Assembly: GCA_027294455.1 (NCBI GenBank)
Contig: JAPULZ010000174.1
Span: 1 to 64,000 of the forward strand
Origin: Gemmatimonadota bacterium
Lineage (GTDB): Bacteria; Gemmatimonadota; Gemmatimonadetes; Gemmatimonadales; GWC2-71-9
DNA: 64,000 bases
Direction: 5' to 3'
Made by a program: the position numbers and the translations under genes. The notes under the pieces are model-generated. The model was not told where the DNA came from. It searched no databases and saw only the letters and a list, made by a program, of their open reading frames with translations. The first letter of the stretch is position 1, and every line of letters begins with the position of its first letter. Positions 26,636 through 35,429 of this stretch are shown here, one piece after another.

Positions 26636-28417
26636 CTATCCCCGAGCAACCAAGCCCGCCGGCAGCAGGTCGACGTCCACCAACCCGGCGACGCCGGCGG
26701 TGAGGCGATCGACCACCTCGCGGGTGGTGGCCATCTCGAGCACCTCGGCGGCGATGGACTCGGCCACCGTGTGGTCGAATTGGCGTACCAGCCAGCGAGC
26801 CAGGGGCAGCCGGAGCGGCGAGACGCTCAAGGCCCGGTACCCCAAACCCACCAGGAGCAGCGCGGCGCGGGGATCGGCCGCCATCTCGCCGCACATGCTC
26901 ACGTCCAGACCGGCACGGCCGCCGGCGTCCACGATGCGCTTGAGCAAGCGGACGACCGCCGGGTGGAGGGGCGTGAACCGATCCGCCAGGCGCGCGTTGC
27001 CGCGATCCACCGCTAGGGTGTACTGGGTTAGGTCGTTGCTGCCCACGCTGAGGAAATCGCTGCCCTGGGCCAGTTCATCGGCTAGCATCGCCGCCGCGGG
27101 TGTCTCGACCATCACGCCGATCGGCACGTCGGGGGCGGCCTCGATGCCCTCCCGCTGCAACGCCTCGGCCGACTCCGCCACGAGCTCCCGGGCCCGTTCC
27201 AGCTCCTCCACCTGCGTGATCAAGGGGAGCATGAGCTGCACGTTGCCGTGGAGCCGCGCCCGCAGGATGGCTCGGGCCTGGGTGCGGAAGATCTCCGGCT
27301 CGTCCAGACAGACCCGGATGGCCCGCCAGCCCAGGAATGGGTTCGCTTCCCGAGGCGGCCGGAAGGCAGCGGGGAACTTGTCGCCCCCCAGGTCATAGGT
27401 GCGGATCACGACCGGCGCGCCCTCAAACCGTCGGGCGATGTCGCTGAAGTACTCCGCCTGCTCGTCTTCGCTCGGCAGCTCGGTCCGGCCCACCACGAGG
27501 AACTCGGTGCGCAGCAACCCGACGCCCTCCGCCCCGTTCTCCAGGGCCGGGCCGACCTCCTCCGGGAGGTCGACGTTACTGCGCAACGACACCTTGACGC
27601 CGTCGACCGTGACCGCCGGCTGCGCGGCGACGCTCGCCAATTCTCGATCGAGCTGGCGCCGGCGTTCGGCTTCGAGCTCCGCCTCGGCGATCTCCTCGGG
27701 CGTCGGGTCGGTGAGAATAGTGCCAACCGTGCCGTCGAGAATGACCATGCCGTGCGGCCGCACTGACTCCAGTCCTTGGACGAGCCCCATGACGCACGGA
27801 ATGCCGAGACTGTGGGCCAGGATCGCGGCGTGCGATGTGCTCGTCCCCTCCGCACTCGCAAACCCTGCGACGTGCTCGCGGGAGAACTCCACGGTCAAAC
27901 CCGGCGTCAACTCGCGCGTGAACAGGATGGCCGGGGCACCGCCCCGCGGGCCCAGCACGTCTTCGATGGATTGCCCCATCAGTCGCTGCAGCACGCGGAT
28001 GCCGATACCGGACAGGTCGGCGCGTCGCTGCCGCAGCATCTGACTTTCGGATTGGGCCCACAGGGCGCGTAACTCGAGCACCTTGAACTCGAAGGCGCGC
28101 TCGGCACTCAGTTGGTTCTCTTTGATGAGACGTTGCACCCCGCCGATGAACTCGGTGTCCTCCAGCATGAGGATCTGAGCATCGAAGATCTTGGATTCGC
28201 TGTGCCCGGCCCGTTCGGCCGCGTGATCGCGCAGTTCCTCGAGACGTTCCTTGATCGCGGCGATGGCCGCCTGGAGTCGTTCGATCTCGCCGGGGACATC
28301 TTTTTTCGACACCACTCGGTGCGGCACGTCGGGGAGGCCCCACGGCACTATGTAGGCGGGGCCAATCGCCGTCCCGGGGGACACCCCGATGCCCTGCAAC
28401 AACCGCGGGTCTTTCAC
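26636..28417 (-). CDS. ptsI: PTS enzyme I (phosphoenolpyruvate-protein phosphotransferase)
   Basis: The 593-residue enzyme takes phosphate from PEP and passes it to HPr. The N-terminal HPr-binding and phospho-histidine domains carry TSHAAILA with active-site His196; the C-terminal PEP-binding barrel has VGLLRTEFLV, GSNDLTQYTLAVDR and the catalytic cysteine in MCGEMA (about residue 512). It starts at a GTG that overlaps the HPr stop (GTGA). Confidence 0.96.
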   Translation of the reverse strand: MKDPRLLQGIGVSPGTAIGPAYIVPWGLPDVPHRVVSKKDVPGEIERLQAAIAAIKERLEELRDHAAERAGHSESKIFDAQILMLEDTEFIGGVQRLIKENQLSAERAFEFKVLELRALWAQSESQMLRQRRADLSGIGIRVLQRLMGQSIEDVLGPRGGAPAILFTRELTPGLTVEFSREHVAGFASAEGTSTSHAAILAHSLGIPCVMGLVQGLESVRPHGMVILDGTVGTILTDPTPEEIAEAELEAERRRQLDRELASVAAQPAVTVDGVKVSLRSNVDLPEEVGPALENGAEGVGLLRTEFLVVGRTELPSEDEQAEYFSDIARRFEGAPVVIRTYDLGGDKFPAAFRPPREANPFLGWRAIRVCLDEPEIFRTQARAILRARLHGNVQLMLPLITQVEELERARELVAESAEALQREGIEAAPDVPIGVMVETPAAAMLADELAQGSDFLSVGSNDLTQYTLAVDRGNARLADRFTPLHPAVVRLLKRIVDAGGRAGLDVSMCGEMAADPRAALLLVGLGYRALSVSPLRLPLARWLVRQFDHTVAESIAAEVLEMATTREVVDRLTAGVAGLVDVDLLPAGLVARG

Positions 28418-28683
28418 GTGCCGAACCCGGCGGCGACGAGCTCCTCCAGGGCCGTGACCGCAGCCTCGGCATCGGGCCCTTCGGCCCGGATCGTGAGCTT
28501 CGCGCGGTGTTCGGCAGCCAGGGTCATGACACCCATGATGCTCTTGCCGTTCACCGCGTCGCCGTCCTTGTCGAGGTGAATCTCGGACTCGAACCGGCTG
28601 GCCAGCTTGACGAACTCCGCCGCGGGCCGCGCGTGCAGGCCTAGTTCGTTCACGATGGTCACCCGCCGCTCGGCAATCACCAT
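28414..28683 (-). CDS. ptsH: Phosphocarrier protein HPr
   Basis: The 89-residue HPr has the phospho-histidine motif GLHARPA (His17) and the regulatory serine in GKSIMGVMTLA (Ser48), the target of HPr kinase. Since hprK is upstream in the same cluster, both phosphorylation states are likely used here. The start overlaps the end of the IID gene by 7 bp. Confidence 0.96.
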   Translation of the reverse strand: MVIAERRVTIVNELGLHARPAAEFVKLASRFESEIHLDKDGDAVNGKSIMGVMTLAAEHRAKLTIRAEGPDAEAAVTALEELVAAGFGT

Positions 28684-29414
28684 AGCCACCCCAAGACGAA
28701 AACCGCGCCTAGTGTCAATAATCCGAATCGAGCCGCCCCGATCGTGGGAACGAGCCACCAGGTGACGAGCACCGTCGCCAGCCCGATACCCGCCGTTCCC
28801 CAGCGAGTCACCGCATCGAACCCCGCCGTCAACCGCGCGGCGAGCACCGGGAGCGCGAACCCAACAGAGAGCGCCGCCAGCGGGCCCACGATCCTGAGCG
28901 CGCCCCGCAACACCGGATTCCTGAGCGCCCGGCCCACCGTCATGCCCGATCGCCAACCGGCCTGGAGCGCCCACCACCGGACGAGGAGGTGGACGGTGTT
29001 GTAGCCGACCAGAAACGCGGCAACCGCCACGAGGGGAGGCGTCACCGTGGTCAGAACCAGGGCCCCGGCCGACAGGGCGGGCAGCGTGCCGGCCCAGATG
29101 AGCCGGTCGCCGATGGATCCCAGCGGACCTTTGAGGGCCGATCGCAGTCGCTCGACCTGGTTCGGTGGAACACCCTCGTGCTCGGCTTTCGCCAGGGCGC
29201 CGACCGCCAGGCCGGCCAGGTACGGGTGGGTGTTGAAGAAGCCGGCCGCCCGCGCCACCGCGCCCTGCGCGCCGTCGCCGGTGGCCCCACGAGGCAAATC
29301 CCGCACCAGCGGCTCGATCGCCACGGCGGCTCCGAGGCCCTGCAGTCGCTCGTGGTTCATGGACCCCTGGATGACAAACAGCCGCAGGGCCGCCGCGATC
29401 ATGCCCCTTTTCAT
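28677..29414 (-). CDS. PTS mannose-family IID component
   Basis: The 245-residue membrane protein matches the ManZ/AgaD family: RLFVIQGSMNHERLQGLGAAVAIEPLV at the start, a cytoplasmic part with HPYLAGLAVGALAKAE and GPLGSIGDRLIWAGTLPAL, then membrane helices at the end. Such proteins form the channel together with IIC. ATG at 29414 overlaps the IIC stop (ATGA). The C-terminal region is rather short for ManZ. Confidence 0.9.
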   Translation of the reverse strand: MKRGMIAAALRLFVIQGSMNHERLQGLGAAVAIEPLVRDLPRGATGDGAQGAVARAAGFFNTHPYLAGLAVGALAKAEHEGVPPNQVERLRSALKGPLGSIGDRLIWAGTLPALSAGALVLTTVTPPLVAVAAFLVGYNTVHLLVRWWALQAGWRSGMTVGRALRNPVLRGALRIVGPLAALSVGFALPVLAARLTAGFDAVTRWGTAGIGLATVLVTWWLVPTIGAARFGLLTLGAVFVLGWLW

Positions 29415-30085
29415 CGAATGAACACCCAGGCCACACCTCCGGCAAGGCCGGCGGCAAGCCAGGCGAGCCCGGTCCGGCGGTCCCGCGCGATGCGCAGGCC
29501 GCTCACTCCGGCGGTGCCGAGGCCGATCCCCACCGCCACCGCCGTGAGGAGGACGGCGCCCCGAATCGACATCACGGGCGCGAATCCGACGCCGGCGGCC
29601 AACGCCAACCCCAGAGCGGTCAAGACCAGCGCCCGGAAGCCGTCTCGCAAGATGGCGCGGCGATGCAGGCGGTGGATGGTGGCCCGGTCGCCGGCATCGA
29701 TGGATCTGAGGTGCCGGCGTACCTCGACCGAGGTCCGGTGCCGCACCAGCTGGATCGCTCGCTCCCCGAGGAAGGCGATGAACAACCCGACGGCCACGCC
29801 GATACCGGGCCCGAGTAACCCCGGCACGCCGGCCGCCGTGGCCACGGCCCCCACGGTCCCCACCCCGTAGTCGGGGTATCGGGCAGCGCCGAACGGCAGC
29901 ACCTCGAGGGCAAACAACTCGAGGATCGTCCCGACCATGAGCCCGGTTTGCAGATCGCCGAGGATCCCGCCGGCCACGACCCCGGCCACGAGGGGTCTCG
30001 CGATCATCACCTGGCCGACACTCACCAGGTCGATGCCCACCCAGGTCCCCCACCCCAGCAGGGCGGCCATGGTCATGGGCTCCAT
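29411..30085 (-). CDS. PTS mannose-family IIC component
   Basis: The 224-residue membrane protein has about six helices and the IIC motif GGILGDLQTGLMVGTILELFALEVLPFGAARYPDYGVGTV, corresponding to the sugar-binding region of ManY/AgaC proteins. It is on the short side for the family (about 250-270). The sugar cannot be told from sequence. It abuts the IIB stop and overlaps IID. Confidence 0.9.
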   Translation of the reverse strand: MEPMTMAALLGWGTWVGIDLVSVGQVMIARPLVAGVVAGGILGDLQTGLMVGTILELFALEVLPFGAARYPDYGVGTVGAVATAAGVPGLLGPGIGVAVGLFIAFLGERAIQLVRHRTSVEVRRHLRSIDAGDRATIHRLHRRAILRDGFRALVLTALGLALAAGVGFAPVMSIRGAVLLTAVAVGIGLGTAGVSGLRIARDRRTGLAWLAAGLAGGVAWVFIR

Positions 30086-30561
30086 CAGCCGAGGAGTTCC
30101 GCGAGGGCGATGGGCGTCGTGGTGGGCAGGTCCTGGGCGGTGATCTCGATACCCCGGCCCGCCAGCGCGCGCAGCTGTTCGGCCTCGGTGTCATCGAGGA
30201 AGAGATACTCCAGGCATTGGTGGCGCTCGCCCTGACTATGCACGCCGCCGAGATTCACCCGGCGAATCGCGGGCGCCGCCTCGCACAGCCGCGCGAGGGA
30301 ATCGATGTTGCTGACCAGCACGATGGTCCGCTTCGTGGCGTTGGCCCATCCGTCGATCGACCGGGCCGCCCCGGCCACCGAGACGAACTCGACCTCCATG
30401 CCATCGGGGACTCCCACGCGATAGAGATCCTGCTCCCAATCGTTGGCCGCCACGTCGTCATCGGCGAGCACCAACAAATCGGGTTTGAGCTCGCGCCCCC
30501 ACCCCACCACGACCTGGCCGTGAATCAGCCGGTCGTCGACCCGCACCAGATCGAGGCTCAC
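30085..30561 (-). CDS. PTS mannose/sorbose-family IIB component
   Basis: The 158-residue soluble protein starts VSLDLVRVDDRLIHGQVVVGW, with the phospho-acceptor His14 of the IIB family. It accepts phosphate from IIA and gives it to the incoming sugar. GTG at 30561 overlaps the IIA stop (GTGA). The longer frame to 30765 is a shadow of the IIA gene. Confidence 0.92.
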   Translation of the reverse strand: MSLDLVRVDDRLIHGQVVVGWGRELKPDLLVLADDDVAANDWEQDLYRVGVPDGMEVEFVSVAGAARSIDGWANATKRTIVLVSNIDSLARLCEAAPAIRRVNLGGVHSQGERHQCLEYLFLDDTEAEQLRALAGRGIEITAQDLPTTTPIALAELLG

Positions 30562-30938
30562 CGGGCCAGCACCTGAATTGCGCGGCCACCGGTCTGCACC
30601 GCCCGGTCCGCGGCGGCGGCCAGATCGTCGTCGGCGTGGTGCACGAAGTCGAGCAACATGGCCAGGTTCACACCGGCGACCACCGTCATCGCGGTCCCGT
30701 CGTGCTGCAGCGTGGCCGCGGCCTGGAAGCAACTGCCGCCCGGCAGGTCCACGAAGACGATGCATGGCTCGTCACCGACGGCCTGTTGCACGCGATCGAG
30801 GAGCGCATCCCTGCCACATCCCTCATTGCTGACGGCGATCAACGCCTCGGCGTTACCGGTAATGCTCTGCGCGGCCTCCACCAACGCCTGGCCGAGCCGG
30901 CCGTGGGAGACGACGACGCCCTTGAGCCGGTCACTCAT
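30558..30938 (-). CDS. PTS mannose-family IIA component
   Basis: The 126-residue protein has the EIIA-Man fold start GVVVSHGRLGQALVEAA with phospho-acceptor His12, then FVDLPGGSCFQAA and VNLAMLLDFV. In this family IIA is often fused to IIB; here they are two overlapping genes. The start lies inside the end of hprK (8 bp overlap). Confidence 0.93.
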   Translation of the reverse strand: MSDRLKGVVVSHGRLGQALVEAAQSITGNAEALIAVSNEGCGRDALLDRVQQAVGDEPCIVFVDLPGGSCFQAAATLQHDGTAMTVVAGVNLAMLLDFVHHADDDLAAAADRAVQTGGRAIQVLAR

Positions 30939-31899
30939 AGTCTTCCGTCAGGTACTCTCGCAGTTCGCGCTGCTCGGCCATCTGCGCCACGAGGCGGTCG
31001 TTGAGGACCTTGGCGGAGTCGACGCCGGCGTACTTCAACAGGTGGTTCATCGCCACGACCTCCGAGACGACCGTGATGTTCTTGCCCGGGTTGAGCGGCA
31101 CGACCATCTTCGGCAGCTCCACGCCCAGGATGGTCGTCGTGCGTGCCTCCAAGCCGGTGCGATCGGCGTCGTCGGCCTTCTCCCAATCCACGAGCTGAAC
31201 CGCGACCTCGATACGTTTTTGCTGGCGCACGGCGTGCACGCCGAACAGGGCCGACACATCGATGATCCCGACGCCGCGAATCTCCATGTGGTGGCTGGTC
31301 AACTCGGGCGACCGGCCGATCAGCACGTCGGTGCCATGTTGGGTGATGATGACGGAGTCATCCGCCACGAGGCGGTGACCGCGCTCGACCAGATCCAGCA
31401 CGCATTCGCTCTTGCCGATTCCCGAGCGCCCGAGGAACAACAACCCGACCCCGAACACGTCGGCCAGGGAACCGTGCAACTTCGTGGTAGGGGCGAACAC
31501 CTCGGTGATGTAAGGCGTCAGGCGCTGGTAGAACTCCGACGTCTTGAGCTTCGAGCGGATCAACGGCACGCCGTGTTCCTTCGCCACGCTGATCAGCTCT
31601 TTCGGAACCCGCTGGCCCTTGGTGACGAACACACACGGGATGTCGAAGCTCATGAACTGCCGCCAGGTGTTCTGGCGGTCTTCGGGCGTCAGAGACCGCA
31701 GGTATTCGATCTCGGTCTCGCCGAGCACATGGAGCCGCTGGCTGACGAAGCGCTTGGTGAACCCGGCCAGGGCCAATCCGGGACTCGAGGCCTCCGGGCC
31801 CGGGATGATACGATCGAGACCCGCGTCACCGGTGAGTATCTCCAGCTGCAACATCTCCTGCTTGCGCTGGAACAGATCATTGACCGTCAGGGGGGCCAT
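30931..31899 (-). CDS. hprK: HPr kinase/phosphorylase
   Basis: The 322-residue protein phosphorylates and dephosphorylates HPr on serine. The N-terminal domain (1-130) precedes the kinase core with His142 (LHG), Walker A GRSGIGKS (157-164), the VADDSV aspartates (180-181) and the signature EIRGVGIIDV. The C-terminus has the ILGVELPKMVVPLNPGKN segment. ATG at 31899 is chosen. It is placed between hpf and the PTS genes, as in several Gram-negative phyla. Confidence 0.96.
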   Translation of the reverse strand: MAPLTVNDLFQRKQEMLQLEILTGDAGLDRIIPGPEASSPGLALAGFTKRFVSQRLHVLGETEIEYLRSLTPEDRQNTWRQFMSFDIPCVFVTKGQRVPKELISVAKEHGVPLIRSKLKTSEFYQRLTPYITEVFAPTTKLHGSLADVFGVGLLFLGRSGIGKSECVLDLVERGHRLVADDSVIITQHGTDVLIGRSPELTSHHMEIRGVGIIDVSALFGVHAVRQQKRIEVAVQLVDWEKADDADRTGLEARTTTILGVELPKMVVPLNPGKNITVVSEVVAMNHLLKYAGVDSAKVLNDRLVAQMAEQRELREYLTEDYE

Positions 31900-31901
31900 G
31901 G

Positions 31902-32204
31902 CTACTCCGCCGGAGATCGCCGGTCGACGTGACTCGGCATCTTGTCGAGTTGATTCCGCAGCTTCTCGATGGCACGGTCTGTGGCCGTGCGGAAATCGGA
32001 GGCCTCCGCCGTGCTGATGCATACCTTGCCGCCGATGAGATACAGCTGTAACTCGGCGATACTCCGGTCGTGTGCCTTATCAAACACGATCTCGGCGCGC
32101 TGGGGACGCGGGGCCGCCCGAGCGACTTTCCGCACGGACTGGACCGCCCGGTCCCGCACGTCATCGTCCACGTCGCTGTGGCGCATGGTGACCTTCACGT
32201 TCAT
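31902..32204 (-). CDS. hpf: Short ribosome hibernation promoting factor
   Basis: The 100-residue protein matches the short HPF/RaiA family: VKVTMRHSDVDDDVRDRAVQSV, AEIVFDKA, AELQLYLIGGKV and DFRTATDRAIEKLRNQL. It binds the 30S decoding centre in resting cells. ATG at 32204 with GGAAG upstream is used rather than the one at 32240. hprK starts 2 bp after it. Confidence 0.9.
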   Translation of the reverse strand: MNVKVTMRHSDVDDDVRDRAVQSVRKVARAAPRPQRAEIVFDKAHDRSIAELQLYLIGGKVCISTAEASDFRTATDRAIEKLRNQLDKMPSHVDRRSPAE

Positions 32205-32236
32205 CGTTTCTTCCAGGTGATCCGCGTTCGATCGTG

Positions 32237-33346
32237 TCATCTGTTTGCAGTCTCCGCGATATGGATCCGGGTCAACGACGCCGCTCGCCCCCAGGAGAGC
32301 GACAGAGCGAATTCACGTCCGGCCGTGCCCAACCGGTCGCGCAACTGCTTGTCGCGCACGACGGCGAGCATGGCCGTGGACAACGCCCGCTCGTTGCCGT
32401 GTGGCACCAGCAGGCCGGTCTGGCCATCGAGGACGGAGTCGCGCAGTCCCGGGCTGTCCGACGCGATGGCCGCAGTCCCGCACGCCGATGCCTCGATGTT
32501 GGAAATCCCCCACCCTTCCTTGACGGACGGAAACACGTGCGCCCAGGCGCGACGCAACAAGTTCCGCTTCGTCTCTTCGCTCACGAAACCGAGAAAGCGA
32601 ACCGACTCGGTCAGCCCCAGGCGGCGCACGATGCCGAGCAGGCGCTCCCGGTCGTCGCCGTCGCCGGCGATCTGCAGGACCGCATTCGGGATCGTGTCCC
32701 GGAGGGTACGCATCGCGCGCAACGCGAACTCTATTCCCTTGTATCGTTTCAGGCGGCCCACGTACAAAAAGGTCGGGACGTCGGCCCGCGCCGCCTTCTC
32801 GTCCGGACAGAACCAGTCGGCGTCGACTCCGGGATGGATGACCCGGATTCGCGCCGGATTGACGCCCCGCGCTGCCAACTCGTCTCTGGTGCTCTCGCTG
32901 ATGGCTTGGAATTCCGAACGCCGGTACACCCACGGGATGGGACGCTCGGCCAACCACACCGCGGTCGCCACCGGCAGGGACGCCTCGCGGAACGCGGTGC
33001 CTCCGAACAGGTGTGGCACAATCGCATAGGTGGGAAGACGGGTGAGCGTGGGAACGTACAGCGGCAGCTTGTTCACGTCCTCGACAACGATGTCGTACGA
33101 GCCGCCGGCCAGAGCCTGCCTGATGGCCCGGCGTCCGAGTAGAGCAAACGAGTGCCGCCCGCCGAAGCGTCTCACCTCGATACCGTCGATGACCGTTCGC
33201 GGCTCCGCGCCCTCCCAGCCGGAACAAACGAGCGTGACCGAGTCCCCAGCCTGCACCAGTCGCCTGAAAATCTCAAAAAAATGAATCTCCGCCCCGCCAG
33301 CCTGCGGGTTGTCAAGATCCAACCAATTGACCGTCAGTATCCTCAC
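32237..33346 (-). CDS. Glycosyltransferase, GT4/GT1 group
   Basis: The 369-residue GT-B enzyme has an N-terminal acceptor domain (VRILTVNWLDLDNPQAGGAEIHFFEI) and a C-terminal nucleotide-sugar domain (FLYVGRLKRYKGIEFALRAM; the E-x7-E motif in KEGWGISNIEASACGT). Donor and acceptor cannot be told; cell-surface glycan work is likely. GTG at 33346 overlaps the nusB stop (GTGA). Confidence 0.9.
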   Translation of the reverse strand: MRILTVNWLDLDNPQAGGAEIHFFEIFRRLVQAGDSVTLVCSGWEGAEPRTVIDGIEVRRFGGRHSFALLGRRAIRQALAGGSYDIVVEDVNKLPLYVPTLTRLPTYAIVPHLFGGTAFREASLPVATAVWLAERPIPWVYRRSEFQAISESTRDELAARGVNPARIRVIHPGVDADWFCPDEKAARADVPTFLYVGRLKRYKGIEFALRAMRTLRDTIPNAVLQIAGDGDDRERLLGIVRRLGLTESVRFLGFVSEETKRNLLRRAWAHVFPSVKEGWGISNIEASACGTAAIASDSPGLRDSVLDGQTGLLVPHGNERALSTAMLAVVRDKQLRDRLGTAGREFALSLSWGRAASLTRIHIAETANR

Positions 33347-33756
33347 AAGCGGCCGTGACGTCGCGCAAGGGCGTCCAGCATACCGTTGACGAATGCCGGC
33401 GCCTTTTCGCCGGCGAACCACTGCGCAAGGCGAACCCCTTCATCGATGACGACCTTCGGAGGAACGTCTGTCTCGAGCAACTCGTGTAAACCCAAACGCA
33501 AGATGTTGCGCTCTACGGTCCCGATTCGCGAGAGACGCCACTTCTCCGCCACCGAGGCGATGTCGTCGTCCAATCGGTCCAGCTGCTCGGACACCGCTTG
33601 AGCCATGGCCTGGGCGCGTTCGCGCTGCGGACCCGCCGGGCCTCCGAGTCGGCCGAATCGTTCCGCCAGCATCTCGACCGGCGGGCGTCCCTGAAGTTCC
33701 CATGCGTGCAAGAATTGCAAAGCCCGCGCCCGGACCTTCGTCTCAGGTCTCAGCAC
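33343..33756 (-). CDS. nusB: Transcription antitermination factor NusB
   Basis: The 137-residue helical protein matches NusB: RARALQFLHAWE at the start, SRIGTVERNILRLGLHELL and the C-terminal VVIDEGVRLAQWFAGEKAPAFVNGMLDALAR. It acts with NusE at boxA. The GTG at 33756 overlaps the ribH end by 14 bp; longer frames are shadows. ribH-nusB is a common order. Confidence 0.94.
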   Translation of the reverse strand: MLRPETKVRARALQFLHAWELQGRPPVEMLAERFGRLGGPAGPQRERAQAMAQAVSEQLDRLDDDIASVAEKWRLSRIGTVERNILRLGLHELLETDVPPKVVIDEGVRLAQWFAGEKAPAFVNGMLDALARRHGRL

Positions 33757-34222
33757 GCGCGTCCATCTGCATGAGCGTGTCCGCCGTCTCCAGCGCCGCC
33801 GTCGCGGCCTCCGCGCCCTTGTTCCCGGCCTCGCCCCCCGCTCGCGCCATCGCCTGCGCCAGCGTGTCGCACGTGAGCACGCCGAACCCGACGGGAATGC
33901 CCGTCTCGCGGGCCGTCTCCCCCAAGCCACGCGTCGTTTCGGCGCAGATGTAATCGAAGTGCGGCGTTTCGCCGCGGATCACGGCCCCGAGAGCGACGGC
34001 CGCACGGTAGCGCCCAGTGGCCAACGCCCTCCGTACCGTGACCGGCAACTCGAACGCGCCGGGCACCCACAACACATCCACGCGATCCTGCGTGTAGCCC
34101 AGCTCCTCGAGGGCCGCGACCGCGCCGTCGAGCAAGCCGCGCGACACACCCTCGTTGAAGCGACTGACCGCCACGACGATCCGTTCGGCATCGGAGCGGC
34201 CCTTCGACGGGGAAACCGACAC
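33743..34222 (-). CDS. ribH: 6,7-dimethyl-8-ribityllumazine synthase
   Basis: The 159-residue enzyme joins ribityl-aminouracil and dihydroxybutanone phosphate. SRFNEGVSRGLLDGA, VPGAFELPVTVRRAL, GAVIRGETPHFDYICAE and FGVLTCDT are standard active-site motifs, including the catalytic histidine of PHFD. It starts with GTG one base after the ribBA stop. Confidence 0.96.
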   Translation of the reverse strand: MSVSPSKGRSDAERIVVAVSRFNEGVSRGLLDGAVAALEELGYTQDRVDVLWVPGAFELPVTVRRALATGRYRAAVALGAVIRGETPHFDYICAETTRGLGETARETGIPVGFGVLTCDTLAQAMARAGGEAGNKGAEAATAALETADTLMQMDARAET

Positions 34223-34223
34223 G

Positions 34224-35429
34224 TCAGTGAGAAAGAAAATGCCCGAGCTTGTCTCGCTTGACGTCGAGATAGTCCCGGTTCTCTTCGGTGCGTGCCGGCT
34301 CGATGGGGACGCGTTCGGCGATCTGCAACCCGTAGCCTTCCAAGCCGACGAGCTTCATCGGATTGTTGGTCAACACGCGAATGGAACTCAAGCCCAGATC
34401 CATGAGAATCTGTGCGCCGATACCGTAATTGCGCAGATCGGGGGCGAACCCGAGCCGCTGGTTGGCCTCCACCGTGTCGTCACCCTTGTCCTGGAGTTCG
34501 TAGGCCTTGAGCTTGTTGAGCAAGCCGATACCCCGACCCTCCTGGTCGAGATAGACGATGACGCCGGACCCCGCCTCGGCGACCATGCGCATCGCACTCT
34601 GGAGCTGCCAACCACAGTCGCATCGCGCGGATCCGAACACGTCGCCGGTGAGACACCTCGAATGCATCCGCACGAGCACGCTTTCTTTCCCCGCGACATC
34701 CCCATACACCAGGGCAACGTGCTCGGCGTCGTCCACCTCGTTGGCGTAGCCGATGACCTGGAACTCCCCGTATTGGGTAGGCAGCCGCGCGCACGCCACG
34801 CGGTGCACCAGTCGCTCGTGCTGTAGCCGATAGGCCACGAGCTGCGCCACGGTCACGAACGTGAGGCCATGTTCGTCCGCGAACTTCTCCAGCTCGGGGC
34901 GGCGCATCATCGTGCCGTCGTCGGACAGGATCTCGCAAATCACCCCCGCCGGATACTGCCCCGCCAGGCGGGCCAGGTCGATGCTCGCCTCGGTTTGGCC
35001 CACGCGTTGCAGCACCCCGCCCGGGCGGGCGCGCAGCGGGAAGACATGCCCGGGGCGCCGCAGATCATCCGGCGCGGTGATGGGGTCGATGGCGACCTCG
35101 ATGGTCTTCCATCGATCCCAGGCGGAGATCCCCGTGGTGACGCCGAAGCGTTTGGCCGCATCGATGCTGACGGTGAACGCGGTTTCGTTCGATTCGGTGT
35201 TCTGCTCCGCCATCTGCGGCAAGCCGAGGGCGCTGCATCGATCGGGGGTGAGCGTGAGACAGATGAGACCGCGGCCGTACTTCGTCATGAAGTTGATGGC
35301 ATCGGGCGTCATGCTCTCCGCCGCCCCGACCAGATCGCCCTCGTTCTCCCGATCCTCGTCGTCGGCGACGATGACCAGACGGCCCTCACGGACGTCTTCG
35401 ATCGCCTGTTCTATCGTTCCGAATGCCAT
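34224..35429 (-). CDS. ribBA: Bifunctional 3,4-dihydroxybutanone-4-phosphate synthase / GTP cyclohydrolase II
   Basis: The 401-residue protein has an N-terminal RibB domain (about 1-200; DDEDRENEGDLV metal site) and a C-terminal RibA domain (about 205-401) with the zinc cysteines in CLTGDVFGSARCDC, DQEGRGIGLLNKLKAY and the GTP-binding region. Both domains look complete. It overlaps ribE by 19 bp. Confidence 0.96.
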   Translation of the reverse strand: MAFGTIEQAIEDVREGRLVIVADDEDRENEGDLVGAAESMTPDAINFMTKYGRGLICLTLTPDRCSALGLPQMAEQNTESNETAFTVSIDAAKRFGVTTGISAWDRWKTIEVAIDPITAPDDLRRPGHVFPLRARPGGVLQRVGQTEASIDLARLAGQYPAGVICEILSDDGTMMRRPELEKFADEHGLTFVTVAQLVAYRLQHERLVHRVACARLPTQYGEFQVIGYANEVDDAEHVALVYGDVAGKESVLVRMHSRCLTGDVFGSARCDCGWQLQSAMRMVAEAGSGVIVYLDQEGRGIGLLNKLKAYELQDKGDDTVEANQRLGFAPDLRNYGIGAQILMDLGLSSIRVLTNNPMKLVGLEGYGLQIAERVPIEPARTEENRDYLDVKRDKLGHFLSH

